Below the pieces are notes generated by a model. It was given only the letters and a program-made list of their open reading frames with translations, was not told the origin of the DNA and ran no database searches. DNA of 64,000 nt from JABDIP01 sp965227455 (GTDB lineage Bacteria; Pseudomonadota; Alphaproteobacteria; DSM-16000; Inquilinaceae): NCBI GenBank assembly GCA_965227455.1, contig OZ245752.1, forward strand, positions 2,356,001 to 2,420,000, read 5' to 3'. Below are positions 53,220-63,196 of the stretch, piece by piece; the stretch's first letter is position 1; each line of letters starts with the position of its first letter. The position numbers and the translations under genes are program-made.

Positions 53220-54056
53220 TCAGGCGTCGGCGGCGGCCATCTGTTGGTCCAGGCGGCGGCGGCGCTCCTGGCGGTTCATAATCCAGCCGACCAGGATGAT
53301 CGCGCTGGCCACGAGCAGCACGATGATGGTGGCGAGCGCATTGATCTCCGGGCTGACCCCCAGCCGCACCTTGGAGAAGATCACCATCGGCAGGGTCGAG
53401 GCACCGGGGCCCGACACGAAGCTGGCGATCACCAGGTCGTCCAGCGACAGGGTGAAGGCGAGAAGCCAGCCGGCGACCAGGGCCGGCGCGATCATCGGCA
53501 GGGTGATCACCAGGAACACCTTGGCCGGACGGGCGCCGAGATCCATCGCCGCCTCCTCAACCGACGGGTCCAGGCCGATCAACCGCGACTGCACGATCAC
53601 CGCCACATAGGCCATGGAGAAGGTGATATGGGCGATGGTGATTGTGGTGACGCCGCGCGCGCCGGGCCAGCCAATCAGCTGATCCAGGGCGACAAAGGTC
53701 AGCAGCAGCGACAGGCCGGTGATCACCTCCGGCATCACCAGCGGAGCCGCGATCATGCCGCTGAACAGGATGCGGCCGCGGAACCGGCCGAAGCGGGCCA
53801 TCACCAGCCCGGCCAGGGTGCCCAACGCCAGGGCAAGCGTGGCATTGGTGGCGGCGATGCGCAGGCTGAGCCACGCAGCCGACAGGATCTGCTCGTTCCG
53901 CAGCAGCTCGCCATACCATTTCGCGGAGAATCCGGCCCACACCGTCACCAGCCGGCTCTCATTGAACGAGAAAAACATCAGCAGGAAGATCGGCACGTAG
54001 AGGAAGGCGAAGCCGAACACCAGGAAGGACAGCATCAGGATCGGCGAGCGCTTCAT
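53220..54056 (-). CDS. potI: Putrescine ABC transporter permease PotI
   Basis: 278-residue inner-membrane permease with six helices (first SPILMLSFLVFGFAFLYVPI). The EAA loop EEAAMDLGARPAKVFLVITL docks onto the ATPase. The ending MNRQERRRRLDQQMAAADA is charged. ATG 54056 overlaps the potH stop by four bases (ATGA). A long alternative frame running further upstream is only the shadow of potH. Last gene of the pot operon. Confidence 0.94.
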   Translation of the reverse strand: MKRSPILMLSFLVFGFAFLYVPIFLLMFFSFNESRLVTVWAGFSAKWYGELLRNEQILSAAWLSLRIAATNATLALALGTLAGLVMARFGRFRGRILFSGMIAAPLVMPEVITGLSLLLTFVALDQLIGWPGARGVTTITIAHITFSMAYVAVIVQSRLIGLDPSVEEAAMDLGARPAKVFLVITLPMIAPALVAGWLLAFTLSLDDLVIASFVSGPGASTLPMVIFSKVRLGVSPEINALATIIVLLVASAIILVGWIMNRQERRRRLDQQMAAADA

Positions 54057-55027
54057 GGTTCCTGCTCCGCCTGCCGGGCCTGGACATGCTGGAAGTACAT
54101 GATCGGCACCACCAGCAGCAGCAGGAGCGCGATCGCCACCGCCGAGGCCACCGGCCAGTCCCGGTTGCCGAAGAACTCGTCCCACAGCACCCGGCCGATC
54201 ATCAGCGTATCCGGCCCGCCCAGCAGGGCCGGAATGACGAATTCGCCCATGGCCGGGATGAAGACCAGCATGGCGCCGGCGACAATGCCCGGGAAGGACA
54301 GCGGCAGGGTCACCGTCACGAAGGCTTTCCAGGGTTTGGCACCGAGATCCATTGCCGCCTCCAGCAGCGACTCGTCCATGCGCTCCAGCGTCGCGTAGAG
54401 CGGCAGAACCATGAAGGGCAGGTAGGAATAGACGATGCCGATATAGACCGAGAAATCGGTGTGGAGCATCGGCAGCGGCTCGTCGATGATGCCGAGCCCG
54501 ATCAGCGCGTTGTTCAGCAGCCCGTTGTTCTTCAGGATGCCGATCCAGGCATAGACGCGGATCAGGAACGACGTCCAGAACGGCAGGATGATGCCCATCA
54601 GCAGGATGGTGCGGTATTCCACCGGGGCCCGCGCGATGGCGTAGGCCAGCGGGTAGCCGATCAGCAGGGTCAGGACTGTCGAGATGAGGGCGATCTTCAC
54701 CGAATTCAGATAGGCGACGACATAGAGCTGGTCGGAGAAGATGAACTCGAAGTTCGAGAAGACCAGGTTGATCTCCAGCCGCAGGCCATCGACCCATTGC
54801 AGCAAGGGCGAATAGGGCGGCTGCGCGATCAGAGGCTCGGCGAGCGCGATCTTCAGCACGATCGCGAACGGGATCAGGAAGAACAGCAGCAGCCAGACAT
54901 AAGGGACCAGGATCACCAGCCCGCGTCCGCCGGGCAGCAGCCGGGACAGCGCCGAGAGGACCCACCGGACGCCAGAACGCTCCGGTGCTGTGGTCGTGTC
55001 GGAACCCTGGCCGGCGAGGTCGGTCAT
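54053..55027 (-). CDS. potH: Putrescine ABC transporter permease PotH
   Basis: 324-residue permease with six helices (first VILVPYVWLLLFFLIPFAIV). The EAA loop is EAAMDLGAKPWKAFVTVTLP. The region GLRLEINLVFSNFEFIFSDQ and the helix FYLNSVKIA-like AYLNSVKIALISTVLTLLIG are typical of PotB/PotH permeases. It overlaps both potG (ATGA at 55024-55027) and potI. About 45 polar N-terminal residues precede the first helix. Confidence 0.94.
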   Translation of the reverse strand: MTDLAGQGSDTTTAPERSGVRWVLSALSRLLPGGRGLVILVPYVWLLLFFLIPFAIVLKIALAEPLIAQPPYSPLLQWVDGLRLEINLVFSNFEFIFSDQLYVVAYLNSVKIALISTVLTLLIGYPLAYAIARAPVEYRTILLMGIILPFWTSFLIRVYAWIGILKNNGLLNNALIGLGIIDEPLPMLHTDFSVYIGIVYSYLPFMVLPLYATLERMDESLLEAAMDLGAKPWKAFVTVTLPLSFPGIVAGAMLVFIPAMGEFVIPALLGGPDTLMIGRVLWDEFFGNRDWPVASAVAIALLLLLVVPIMYFQHVQARQAEQEP

Positions 55028-56175
55028 TCGGTCAGCACCACGCCGCTATTGGGCTCCCAGGAGACGTAGACGACGTCTTCCCAGGTGATCTCCCGCTCGG
55101 TCATCCGGCTGACATTGGGCACCGTCACCCGCACGGTGGCACCGGACTTTAGCTTGACGTGGAAGATCGACAGATTGCCGATATAGGCGATCTCCCAGAC
55201 CTCGCCCCTGGTGCAGTTGTGCCGGCTGTCGGGGGGCGGCTCCTTGCCGATCGTCACCTTCTCCGGGCGCACCGCCACCCAGACCGGCGTGCCTTCGGGC
55301 AGAGCCACCGTGTGGTCGATTTGCAGCGTGCAGCCGGCCTCTTCCGATGCGATCACCGCATGGTCGGCAAGGCTTTCCTGCACCCGGCCCTCGAACATGT
55401 TGATCGAGCCGATGAACTGCGCCACCGACCGGGTGCGGGGGAATTCGTAGACCTCGCCCGGGGTGCCGATCTGCCGGATATCGCCCGACTCCATGACCGC
55501 CAGGCGGGTCGACATGGTCATCGCCTCCTCCTGGTCGTGGGTGACGACGATGAAGGTGATGCCGACCTGTTCCTGGATGTTGACCAGCTCGAACTGGGTC
55601 TCCTCGCGCAGCTTCTTGTCCAGCGCGGCCAGCGGCTCGTCGAGCAACAGCAGCTTGGGCTTCTTGATCAGGCTGCGGGCCAGGGCCACCCGCTGGCGCT
55701 GGCCGCCGGAAAGCTGGTGCGGCTTGCGCCGGGCGAACTGCCCGAGCTGCACCAGCTCCAACGTCTCGCGCACCCGATCTGCGATCTCGGCCTTGGGCAC
55801 GCCGTCCTGGCGCAGGCCGAAGCCCACATTGTGCTCCACCGACATATGCGGAAACAGCGCATAGGACTGGAACATCATGTTCACCGGCCGCTCATAGGGC
55901 GGCAGGTCGGTGACGTCGACGCCGTCGATCAGCAGCCGGCCGGCGGTGGGCTGCTCGAATCCCGCCAGCATGCGCAGCAGCGTGGTCTTGCCGCAGCCCG
56001 AGCCGCCCAGCAGGGCGAAGAACTCGCCCTGATAGATCGACACGCTGACGTCGTCGACGGCGGTGAAGTCGCCGAACTTCTTGGTGACCCGGTCGATCTC
56101 CACATAGGGCCGGGCGCTGGGATCCTTCCAGGGCTCGTGCTGGGCGGCGGGCGCGCCGGAGGGCTGGGCGGCCAT
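55024..56175 (-). CDS. potG: Putrescine ABC transporter ATP-binding protein PotG
   Basis: 383-residue ATPase. Walker A is GGSGCGKTT (about residues 57-65), the signature is LSGGQRQRVALARSL, Walker B is LLLLDEPLAALD and the switch His is in IVVTHDQEEA. The C-terminal TOBE domain (about 285-380, VWVAVRPEKVTIG) is typical of polyamine importers. It lies between potF (16-base gap) and potH (overlap). Confidence 0.95.
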   Translation of the reverse strand: MAAQPSGAPAAQHEPWKDPSARPYVEIDRVTKKFGDFTAVDDVSVSIYQGEFFALLGGSGCGKTTLLRMLAGFEQPTAGRLLIDGVDVTDLPPYERPVNMMFQSYALFPHMSVEHNVGFGLRQDGVPKAEIADRVRETLELVQLGQFARRKPHQLSGGQRQRVALARSLIKKPKLLLLDEPLAALDKKLREETQFELVNIQEQVGITFIVVTHDQEEAMTMSTRLAVMESGDIRQIGTPGEVYEFPRTRSVAQFIGSINMFEGRVQESLADHAVIASEEAGCTLQIDHTVALPEGTPVWVAVRPEKVTIGKEPPPDSRHNCTRGEVWEIAYIGNLSIFHVKLKSGATVRVTVPNVSRMTEREITWEDVVYVSWEPNSGVVLTE

Positions 56176-56191
56176 GACCGGCGGCCCGGCG

Positions 56192-57310
56192 TCAGGTCCC
56201 GGTCTTGATGCGTGTCCAGATCCGGTTCTGCATGCGCGTCACCCGTGCCGTATCGGCGGTATCGGCGAAAAGCTTGGCCATCACCTCATCCGGCGGATAG
56301 ATGCCCTCGTCGGTCAGCACATCCTCCTCGACAAACGGCACCGAGGCGGCATTGCCATTGGCGTAGTAGACATAGTTCGTTGCCGCGGCGATGACCTCCG
56401 GACGCATGATGTAATCGAGGAAGAGGTGCGCTTCGGCGACGTTTTCGGCGTCCGACGGGATGGCGAACAGGTCGAACCAGATGACCGTGCCTTCCTTAGG
56501 GATCGAATAGCCGATTTCGACGCCGTTATCCGCCTCGTCGGCGCGGTCCCGCGCCTGGAACACATCGCCCGACCAGCCGACGGCGATGCAGATGTCGCCA
56601 TTGGCGAGGTCGTTGATGTATTGCGAGGAATGGAAATACTTCAGATGCGGCCGGACCTGCTGCAACAGGGCTTCCGCCTCTTCCAGCCCCTCGCCGGTTC
56701 CGGCGGCCGGATCGAAGCCGAGATAGTTCATCGCGATGTCGAGCAGCTCGGTCGGCGCATCCAGCACCGTCACGCCACAATCGGCGAATTTCGACACGAT
56801 CTCCGGATTGAGGATCAGATCCCAGCTGTCGACCGGGGCGTCGGCCATCCGCTCCTCGACCATCGCCACGTTGTAGCCGATGCCCGTGGTGCCCCACATA
56901 TAGGGAATGGAGTGCGCGTTGCCGGAATCGTGGGCCGCGACGCGCTCCAGGATGGCGCCGTCGAGATTGCCGTAATTCGCCAGGGCGGACTGGTCGAGCG
57001 GCTGAAAGACGCCGGCCTGGATCTGGCGTTCCAGGAACGAGCCCGAGGGCACGACCAGATCGTAGCCGGTATTGCCGGCCAACAGCTTGCCCTCCAGCAC
57101 CTCGTTGCTGTCGAACACGTCATAGGTCACGTCGATGCCGGTCTCGGCCTCGAAATTGGCGATCGTGTCGTCGGCGATGTAGTCGGACCAATTGTAGATG
57201 TGGAGCGTGCCGTCCGCCGCGGCCGGGCCGGCGGCAAGAGCGGCTGCTGCGGCCGCTGCAATCGCAATGCCCGGCGCATTTGCCCAGTTCTGTGAGCCTG
57301 TGGTCGTCAT
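56192..57310 (-). CDS. potF: Putrescine-binding periplasmic protein PotF
   Basis: 372-residue receptor. The signal peptide (about residues 1-32, Ala-rich, ending PAAADG) is followed by TLHIYNWSDYIADDTIANFE, the classic PotF/PotD opening with the Trp-Ser-Asp-Tyr polyamine pocket. Later segments are AVGWSGDVFQARDRADEADN and GTVIWFDLFAIPSDAENVAE. It is the first gene of potFGHI. Together with the SpuC-type aminotransferase and gamma-glutamyl synthetase genes it supports putrescine uptake and use as a carbon and nitrogen source. Confidence 0.95.
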   Translation of the reverse strand: MTTTGSQNWANAPGIAIAAAAAAALAAGPAAADGTLHIYNWSDYIADDTIANFEAETGIDVTYDVFDSNEVLEGKLLAGNTGYDLVVPSGSFLERQIQAGVFQPLDQSALANYGNLDGAILERVAAHDSGNAHSIPYMWGTTGIGYNVAMVEERMADAPVDSWDLILNPEIVSKFADCGVTVLDAPTELLDIAMNYLGFDPAAGTGEGLEEAEALLQQVRPHLKYFHSSQYINDLANGDICIAVGWSGDVFQARDRADEADNGVEIGYSIPKEGTVIWFDLFAIPSDAENVAEAHLFLDYIMRPEVIAAATNYVYYANGNAASVPFVEEDVLTDEGIYPPDEVMAKLFADTADTARVTRMQNRIWTRIKTGT

Positions 57311-57490
57311 GGTGTCGATGCCTTCCCGAATCCTGCGCCCGAATGGCTGCGGGCGCGCCTCCTGTGGATGGGATACGGCAATCGGAACCGGTCGCCATCA
57401 TCCCTGTTTTTCAAGGATGAAAGCGCCGGCCGGCTATCCTGTCAATCGCCGGGGAGCCGGCGCACGGAAATGGGAAGTCCCGGGAGCAAA

Positions 57491-58138
57491 CTAGCCGGTA
57501 TAGGGCCGAATATAGATCTCCACACGCCGGTTCTGCTGGCGCCCGTCATTGGTGGCGTTGCTGGCGATCGGCTGGGTTTCTCCATAGCCGCCGATATTGA
57601 TGCGCGGCGGGATCACGCCCCGGGCGGAGATATAGTCGGCGACCGAGCGGGCGCGCCGCTCCGACAGGCCCTGATTGTACTCGGCGGAACCGGTGCTGTC
57701 GGTATGCCCGACCACGTCGACATAGGTCTGCTCGTATTCCGCAAGGGTCTGCGACATCTCGGTCAGCGTGCCCTGGAACTCCCCGCGGATCCGGGTGGAA
57801 TCGAAATCGAAGGTGACGTTGCTGGGCATGTTGAGGACGATGTTGTCGCCCTGGCGGCTGACGCCGACGCCGCTGCCGGCCAGTTCCTCACGCAGCTCCG
57901 CCTCCTGGCGGTCCATATAGGCGCCGACTGCGCCGCCGGCCAACGCTCCGATGCCGGCACCAATCAGCGCCCCGCGGCCGTCATCGGCGATGGCGCCGAC
58001 GGCGGCACCGCCCAGCGCGCCGATGGTGGCGCCAAGTCCGGTCCGGGACATCTCCATCTGGCCGGTATCCGGATTGCGGACACAGCTTGCCAGCACCAGG
58101 CCGGTCAGGATCAGGGCGGATACAGCGTTGATGCGCAT
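57491..58138 (-). CDS. OmpA-family lipoprotein with glycine-zipper domain (YiaD-like)
   Basis: 215-residue lipoprotein. Lipobox LASC (Cys19) is followed by a glycine-zipper segment (LGATIGALGGAAVGAIADD, then RGALIGAGIGALAGGAVGAY) and a peptidoglycan-binding OmpA domain. That domain shows TFDFDSTRIRGEF, VVGHTDSTGSAEYNQGLSER and NRRVEIYIRPYTG. It likely anchors the outer membrane to peptidoglycan. Start 58138 (MRINAVSALIL) opens the signal peptide. It sits inside the polyamine block without evident functional ties. Confidence 0.92.
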   Translation of the reverse strand: MRINAVSALILTGLVLASCVRNPDTGQMEMSRTGLGATIGALGGAAVGAIADDGRGALIGAGIGALAGGAVGAYMDRQEAELREELAGSGVGVSRQGDNIVLNMPSNVTFDFDSTRIRGEFQGTLTEMSQTLAEYEQTYVDVVGHTDSTGSAEYNQGLSERRARSVADYISARGVIPPRINIGGYGETQPIASNATNDGRQQNRRVEIYIRPYTG

Positions 58139-58291
58139 GGGTGCTCTCCAGGCGGTCGTGTCGGTCATCGAAAGAAGGTCGGTCGGGCTGAGATCGCGAA
58201 GAAACGGCGAGACAGCGGAACGACCCACACTCCGGTAGGGTTGATCAGGTGCTGCCTAGTTGGATTGCCAGTGTGGCGTTTGTTTGACGCG

Positions 58292-58615
58292 TCAGTCTGC
58301 CGAGGTGGTGGATTTCGGCGCCTTGCCGGCCACATCGGCGACCTGGCTGGCGAAATCGGTCTCGGCTTCTGCCAGCACGCCGCCATCCTCGAGAACCTCG
58401 ATGCAGATCGGCTGATCCTGGATGATCCGCCACATGGCGCAATCCTGGTCCATCGCGGCGGAAAGCACGATGTCGGATACGGTCTTGCCCTGGTCCATCA
58501 GCGTGAAGCCGGACATGGCATAACCGGCGGCGGCGACCGTCACCGGCACCGCGCAACCTGAAACGGACATGGCTGCAAACAACGCCAGTCCCACACCAAC
58601 AACCGTTCTGCGCAT
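58292..58615 (-). CDS. Small hypothetical lipoprotein
   Basis: 107-residue lipoprotein with signal peptide and lipobox SVSGC (Cys21). A hydrophobic glycine/alanine stretch follows (VPVTVAAAGYAMSGFTLMDQ), then a small domain with two Cys (DQDCAMWRIIQDQPICIEVL) likely to form a disulphide. No family with a known function is recognised. It precedes the OmpA-type lipoprotein gene by 153 bases on the same strand; co-transcription is possible. Confidence 0.7.
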   Translation of the reverse strand: MRRTVVGVGLALFAAMSVSGCAVPVTVAAAGYAMSGFTLMDQGKTVSDIVLSAAMDQDCAMWRIIQDQPICIEVLEDGGVLAEAETDFASQVADVAGKAPKSTTSAD

Positions 58616-58722
58616 GTCCCCACCATCTGCAACGTACGGCAGGGTGACCGTGCCACGGCGCCATTAACATACTGTTAATGGAGATTACCGGAGGAATTCC
58701 GCCGACCGTGGCCGCGAATCGG

Positions 58723-60102
58723 CTAGCCGATCCTCAGCTCGGCGGCGGTGTCGTCGACGGCCAGCCGCGCCAGGTCGACGATCTCGTCGATCTGCTCTCG
58801 GGTCGTGGTCAGCGGCGGCGACATGACCATGGCGTCGCGCACCGCCCGCATGACCAGGTTGCGCGCAAAACAATGGTCGCGGCAGCGCGTCCCGACCTCG
58901 CCGTATTTCGGGAACCGCTTGCGCGTCGCCTTATCGGCGACCAGCTCCAGCGCCGCCAGGAAGCCGATGCCGCGGACTTCGCCCACCAGCGGATGGTCGG
59001 AGAAGACCTCGCGCAGCCTCTGCTGCAGATAGGGGCCAGTATCTTCGCGGACCCGGTCGACCAGCCCCTCGCCCTCCAGGATGGCGATATTGGCCAGTGC
59101 CACCGCCGCCGCTACCGGATGCCCGGAATAGGTAAAGCCGTGATAGAACTCGCCGCCTTCGCCGATCAGGGTCTCGGCGACCCTGTCCCCGACCATCACC
59201 GCCGACAGCGGCACATAGCCTGAGGTGATGCCCTTGGCCATCGGCATCAGATCCGGGGTGATGTCGTAGAGGTCGGAGCCGAACCAATGGCCGGTGCGGC
59301 CGAATCCGCAGATCACCTCGTCTGCGACCAGCAGCACCTTATATTGCCGGCAGATGCGCTGGATCTCGGGCCAGTAGCTGTCCGGCGGGATGATCACGCC
59401 GCCCGCACCCTGGATCGGCTCGGCCACGAAGGCGGCAACCGTCTCCGGCCCGAGCTCCAGGATCCGGTCCTCGACGGCCCGTGCGGCCTTAAGGCCGAAT
59501 TCCTCCGGCGTCAGGTCGCCGCCATGGTCGTACCAATAGGGCGGCATGACGTGCACGAATCCCGGCAGCGGCAAATCCGCCTGGCCGTGCATCGGGCCCA
59601 TGCCGGACAGGCTGACCGCTGCGAGGGTCGATCCGTGATAGGCGTATTTGCGGCTGATGAAGGTCTTGCGGCGATGGGCGCCCTTCAGGTTCCAGTAGTG
59701 CCGGACCATGCGCACCACCGTGTCGTTCGCCTCCGAGCCGGAATTGGCGAAGAAGACCCGGTTCAGCCCGTCCGGGGTCAGCGAAACCAGCTTCTCCGTC
59801 AGGGCGATCGCCGGCGGCGTCGCGGTCTTGAAGAATGTGTTGTAGTAGGGCAGCTCCAGCATCTGGCGATGGGCCGCGTCGGCCAACTCGCGCCGGCCAT
59901 AGCCGACATTGACGCACCACAGCCCGGCCATGGCGTCGGTCATGCGGTTGCCGTCGCTGTCCCAGAGATAGATGTCCTCGGCACGCTGGATGATCCGGCT
60001 GCCGCCCTCTTTCGCCAGGGATTTGTAATCGGTGAAGGGATGCAGGTGATGGCTGGTGTCGGCGTGCTTCCACTCGCCGGTGCTGCGGTCGATGGTGGTC
60101 AT
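58723..60102 (-). CDS. spuC: Putrescine--pyruvate aminotransferase-like class III aminotransferase
   Basis: 459-residue PLP enzyme of the omega-amine:pyruvate group. It shows HLHPFTDYKSLAKEGGSRII, MAGLWCVNVGYGRRELADAA and NSGSEANDTVVRMVRHYW. LLVADEVICGFGRTGHWFGS carries the PLP Asp and PMAKGITSGYVPLSAVMVGD the Schiff-base Lys. These match SpuC-type putrescine or beta-alanine aminotransferases. Start 60102 (MTTIDRSTGEWKHADTSHHL) is the family start. It lies between potFGHI and two glutamine-synthetase-like genes, which strongly favours a polyamine substrate. Confidence 0.85.
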   Translation of the reverse strand: MTTIDRSTGEWKHADTSHHLHPFTDYKSLAKEGGSRIIQRAEDIYLWDSDGNRMTDAMAGLWCVNVGYGRRELADAAHRQMLELPYYNTFFKTATPPAIALTEKLVSLTPDGLNRVFFANSGSEANDTVVRMVRHYWNLKGAHRRKTFISRKYAYHGSTLAAVSLSGMGPMHGQADLPLPGFVHVMPPYWYDHGGDLTPEEFGLKAARAVEDRILELGPETVAAFVAEPIQGAGGVIIPPDSYWPEIQRICRQYKVLLVADEVICGFGRTGHWFGSDLYDITPDLMPMAKGITSGYVPLSAVMVGDRVAETLIGEGGEFYHGFTYSGHPVAAAVALANIAILEGEGLVDRVREDTGPYLQQRLREVFSDHPLVGEVRGIGFLAALELVADKATRKRFPKYGEVGTRCRDHCFARNLVMRAVRDAMVMSPPLTTTREQIDEIVDLARLAVDDTAAELRIG

Positions 60103-60294
60103 GGGTCGGCTCTCGAACAGGGAACGGGACGACGGTCGATGGCGCCGCGCGGCGCCGGACGTCGTCAGGCCGGCGGGTTGAAGCCGATCCGGGCGCACAG
60201 GATCAGCAGTTCCGCATGCCGCGAGAGCGCGCCAAGCCGGTCGTCATAGCGGAGTCCCGAACGGGTCGCCCTGCCCTGTTCCATGCAGGCCAGT

Positions 60295-61638
60295 CTACAC
60301 GTTCAGCAGCAGGTTTTCACGTTCCCAGGAGCTGATCACCCGGTGATAGCCGTCGAATTCGGCCAGCTTCACATGCCACACCGCGTCGACCAGCTTGTCA
60401 CCGAGGACGGAGCGCAGCGGCTTGGAGCCGCGGAACTTGTCCAGGCTGTCCCAGAGATGCCGCGGCAGGGTGAACTTGAGCCGCTTGGCGCTGCCCTCGA
60501 TCGCATTCGAGGGCTCGATGTCCTGGGTCATGCCCAGCAAGCCGCAGGCGAGCGACCCGGCGATCATCAGATAGGGGTTGGCGTCGGCGCCGGCGACGCG
60601 GTTCTCGACCCGCCGCGCCTCGGGCTCGGAGACCGGCACCCGGAACCCGGTGGTGCGGTTGTCCACCCCCCAATGCACGTTGATCGGGGCGTCGCTGTCC
60701 GGATCCAGGCGGCGGTACGAGTTCACATTCGGCGCGAAGAGCGGCATCGCCGCCGGCACATATTTCTGCAGCCCGCCGATGAAGGACAGGAACAGCGGCG
60801 AGTTGCCGCCATCGGCCGCCGCGAAAAGGTTTTCGCCGGTGCGGCTGTCCAGCACGCTCTGATGCAGGTGCATGGCGCTGCCGGGCTCGGCCTGCATCGG
60901 CTTGGCCATGAAGGTGGCATAGATGTCATGGCGGATCGCCGCCTCGCGCACCGTGCGCTTGAACAGCAGCACCTGGTCGGCCAGGTCCAGCGGGTCGCCA
61001 TGGTTGAAGTTGATTTCGATCTGGGCGGCGCCGGCCTCATGGCTCAGCGTGTCGATGTCCAGCCCCATGGCTTCGGAATAGTCGTAGACATCCTCGAATA
61101 TCGGATCGAACTCATTGACCGAGTCGATGCCATAGGCCTGCCGGCCGGTCTCGGCCCGGCCCGAGCGGCCGATCGGCGGCTCCAGCGGATAGTCGGGATC
61201 GGTGTTCTTGGCGACCAGAAACAGCTCCAGCTCCGGCGCGACGACCGGGGTCCAGCCGCGCTCCTCGTACTGGTCCAGCACCCGGCGCAGCACATGGCGC
61301 GAGGAGATCTCGACCGGGCTGCCATCGGAATACTCGCAGTCGCAGATGACCTGGGCGGTCGGCTCGTCGTACCAGGGCACGCTCCTGACCGTATCCGGGT
61401 CGGGGCGCATATAGACGTCGATCACCGCGTCGTTCGTCACGTCCTCGTCGCGCGGGTATTCGCCGGTGACGGTCTGAACGAATACCGCCTCTGGCAGTCG
61501 CAAGCCACGATTGGCCAATCCTTTCAAGAACTTCTCGTCCGGCAGGATCTTGCCGCGGGCGATGCCGTTCATGTCGGGCACCAGGCATTCGACCTCGGTG
61601 ATCCGGTTGTCTTCGATGAAGGTTTCCAGCTTTCCCAT
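60295..61638 (-). CDS. puuA: Glutamine synthetase family protein, gamma-glutamylputrescine synthetase-like
   Basis: 447-residue enzyme with the GS-like fold but of the amine-ligating branch. N-terminal part ITEVECLVPDMNGIARGKIL; catalytic domain with VVAPELELFLVAKN, HEAGAAQIEINFNHGDPLDL, GSAMHLHQSVLD and RRVENRVAGADANPYLM. This branch joins glutamate to putrescine or a related amine at ATP cost. Start 61638 (MGKLETFIEDNRITE). It is divergent from a second GS-like gene across 139 bases and is followed by the aminotransferase gene. Assignment to putrescine comes from context. Confidence 0.8.
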   Translation of the reverse strand: MGKLETFIEDNRITEVECLVPDMNGIARGKILPDEKFLKGLANRGLRLPEAVFVQTVTGEYPRDEDVTNDAVIDVYMRPDPDTVRSVPWYDEPTAQVICDCEYSDGSPVEISSRHVLRRVLDQYEERGWTPVVAPELELFLVAKNTDPDYPLEPPIGRSGRAETGRQAYGIDSVNEFDPIFEDVYDYSEAMGLDIDTLSHEAGAAQIEINFNHGDPLDLADQVLLFKRTVREAAIRHDIYATFMAKPMQAEPGSAMHLHQSVLDSRTGENLFAAADGGNSPLFLSFIGGLQKYVPAAMPLFAPNVNSYRRLDPDSDAPINVHWGVDNRTTGFRVPVSEPEARRVENRVAGADANPYLMIAGSLACGLLGMTQDIEPSNAIEGSAKRLKFTLPRHLWDSLDKFRGSKPLRSVLGDKLVDAVWHVKLAEFDGYHRVISSWERENLLLNV

Positions 61639-61777
61639 GGCGCTACCGGGCGGCGTTCGGCCACCCGCCATCACTTTCGCTATTCCGTTGCAGGCTTGGT
61701 CCATGCGGGCGGCGATCCGGGCCACGACCCGGCCGGGCCGATGAACACGGCTTGACAGGGCAGGCGGTTGACCCACG

Positions 61778-63196
61778 ATGGCCGGCACCCACCATTGCAC
61801 GGTACCGATGTCCTCCAAAACCAGGTCCGCCGTCAAGGCGGCCGAAGACGAAGCGGCGGCCTTCATCGCCGCCAATCCCGGGATCAAGCAGTTCGATGCG
61901 CTTCTGGCGGACAGTTGCGGCGTGCTGCGCGGCAAGAAGCTGCCGATTCGCGGGCTCGGCAAGCTGTACGGCGAAGGGGTGGGCTTGCCGGGCTCGATCT
62001 ACGCCACCGACATCACCGGCAGCACGATCGAGGAGACCGGCCTCGGCCTCGACGAGGGCGACGCGGACCGGCCCTGCCGGGCGGTACCGGGCACCCTGAC
62101 CACGGTACCCTGGGCGCGGAGGCCGACCGCGCAGGTCCTGCTGTCGATGCGCGAGGCCGATGGCACGCCGTTCTTCGCCGATCCGCGGGCGGTGCTGCAA
62201 CGTGTGGTCGACCGGCTGGCGGCCGACGGGCTCAAGCCGGTGGTCGCCATCGAGTTGGAGTTCTACCTGATCGACCGCAGGCGCGACGCCAAGGGCCGGC
62301 CGCAGCCGCCCCGCGCTCCGGACACCGGCCGCCGGCAGGACACGACCCAGGTCTACGGCATCGACGAGCTGTACGAATTCGACGATGTGCTGACCGCCAT
62401 GACCGATGCGGCGCGCGAGCAAGGCATCCCGGTCGACGCCGCGGTGTCGGAATATGCGCCGGGCCAGTACGAGATCAACCTGCACCATTGCGACGATGCG
62501 GTCCGCGCCGCCGACGACACGGTTCTGTTCAAGCGCGCGGTGAAGGGCGTGGCGCACCAGCACGGCATGGAGGCGACCTTCATGGCCAAGCCTTACGCGG
62601 AACTGTCGGGCAACGGCCTGCATGTGCATCTCAGCCTGCTCGACGCCGAGGGCGCCAACATCTTCTCCGCCGAGGCGCCGGACGGCACGCCGGAATTGCG
62701 GCACGCGATCGGCGGGATGGCGGCGACCATGCCCGAGGGGATGGCGCTGTTCGCCCAGAACGCCAATGCCTTCCGCCGCTTCCAATCCGGCAGCTACGCC
62801 CCCCATGCGGCAAGCTGGGCGGTCAACAATCGCAGCTGCGCGCTGAGGATCCCGTCGGGCCCGGCCTCCGACCGCCGGGTCGAGCATCGCGTCGCGGGCG
62901 CCGATGGAAACATCTATCTGGTGCTGGCGGCGGTCCTGGCCGGCGCCCATCACGGGCTCAGACGAAAGCTGGACCCAGGGCCGCCGGTGACAGGCAATGC
63001 CTACAAGACGATGGCGGCGACCCTGACCTCCTCCTGGTACGACGCGCTGGCGCGGCTGGAGGCGTCGGAAGTCTTCGCCGATTATCTGGGCGCCGAATTC
63101 CTGGCCGTCTACCTGGCCTTGAAGCGGGCCGAGCGGGACCGGTTCCAGGCCACGATCACGCCCCTGGAATATGCCTGGTATCTGGAGAAAGCCTGA
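61778..63196 (+). CDS. Glutamine synthetase family protein, second gamma-glutamylamine synthetase-like paralogue
   Basis: 472-residue GS-like enzyme, paralogous to the divergent neighbour but clearly different: DALLADSCGVLRGKKLPIRG, AIELEFYLIDRR, EYAPGQYEINLHHCDDAVRA, GNGLHVHLSLLD and RRVEHRVAGADGNIYLV. Conserved Glu and His positions are kept, so it should be active. An alternative start is ATG 61808. The pair suggests separate enzymes for different polyamines or for gamma-glutamyl intermediates, as in bacteria with several PuuA/SpuI homologues. The next plus-strand gene is a PuuB-like oxidase. Confidence 0.8.
   Translation: MAGTHHCTVPMSSKTRSAVKAAEDEAAAFIAANPGIKQFDALLADSCGVLRGKKLPIRGLGKLYGEGVGLPGSIYATDITGSTIEETGLGLDEGDADRPCRAVPGTLTTVPWARRPTAQVLLSMREADGTPFFADPRAVLQRVVDRLAADGLKPVVAIELEFYLIDRRRDAKGRPQPPRAPDTGRRQDTTQVYGIDELYEFDDVLTAMTDAAREQGIPVDAAVSEYAPGQYEINLHHCDDAVRAADDTVLFKRAVKGVAHQHGMEATFMAKPYAELSGNGLHVHLSLLDAEGANIFSAEAPDGTPELRHAIGGMAATMPEGMALFAQNANAFRRFQSGSYAPHAASWAVNNRSCALRIPSGPASDRRVEHRVAGADGNIYLVLAAVLAGAHHGLRRKLDPGPPVTGNAYKTMAATLTSSWYDALARLEASEVFADYLGAEFLAVYLALKRAERDRFQATITPLEYAWYLEKA

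Noticed and set aside
54057..54965. Upstream extension of the potI frame
   Set aside because: It overlaps potH in another frame; ATG 54056 gives the normal potI length and an ATGA overlap.
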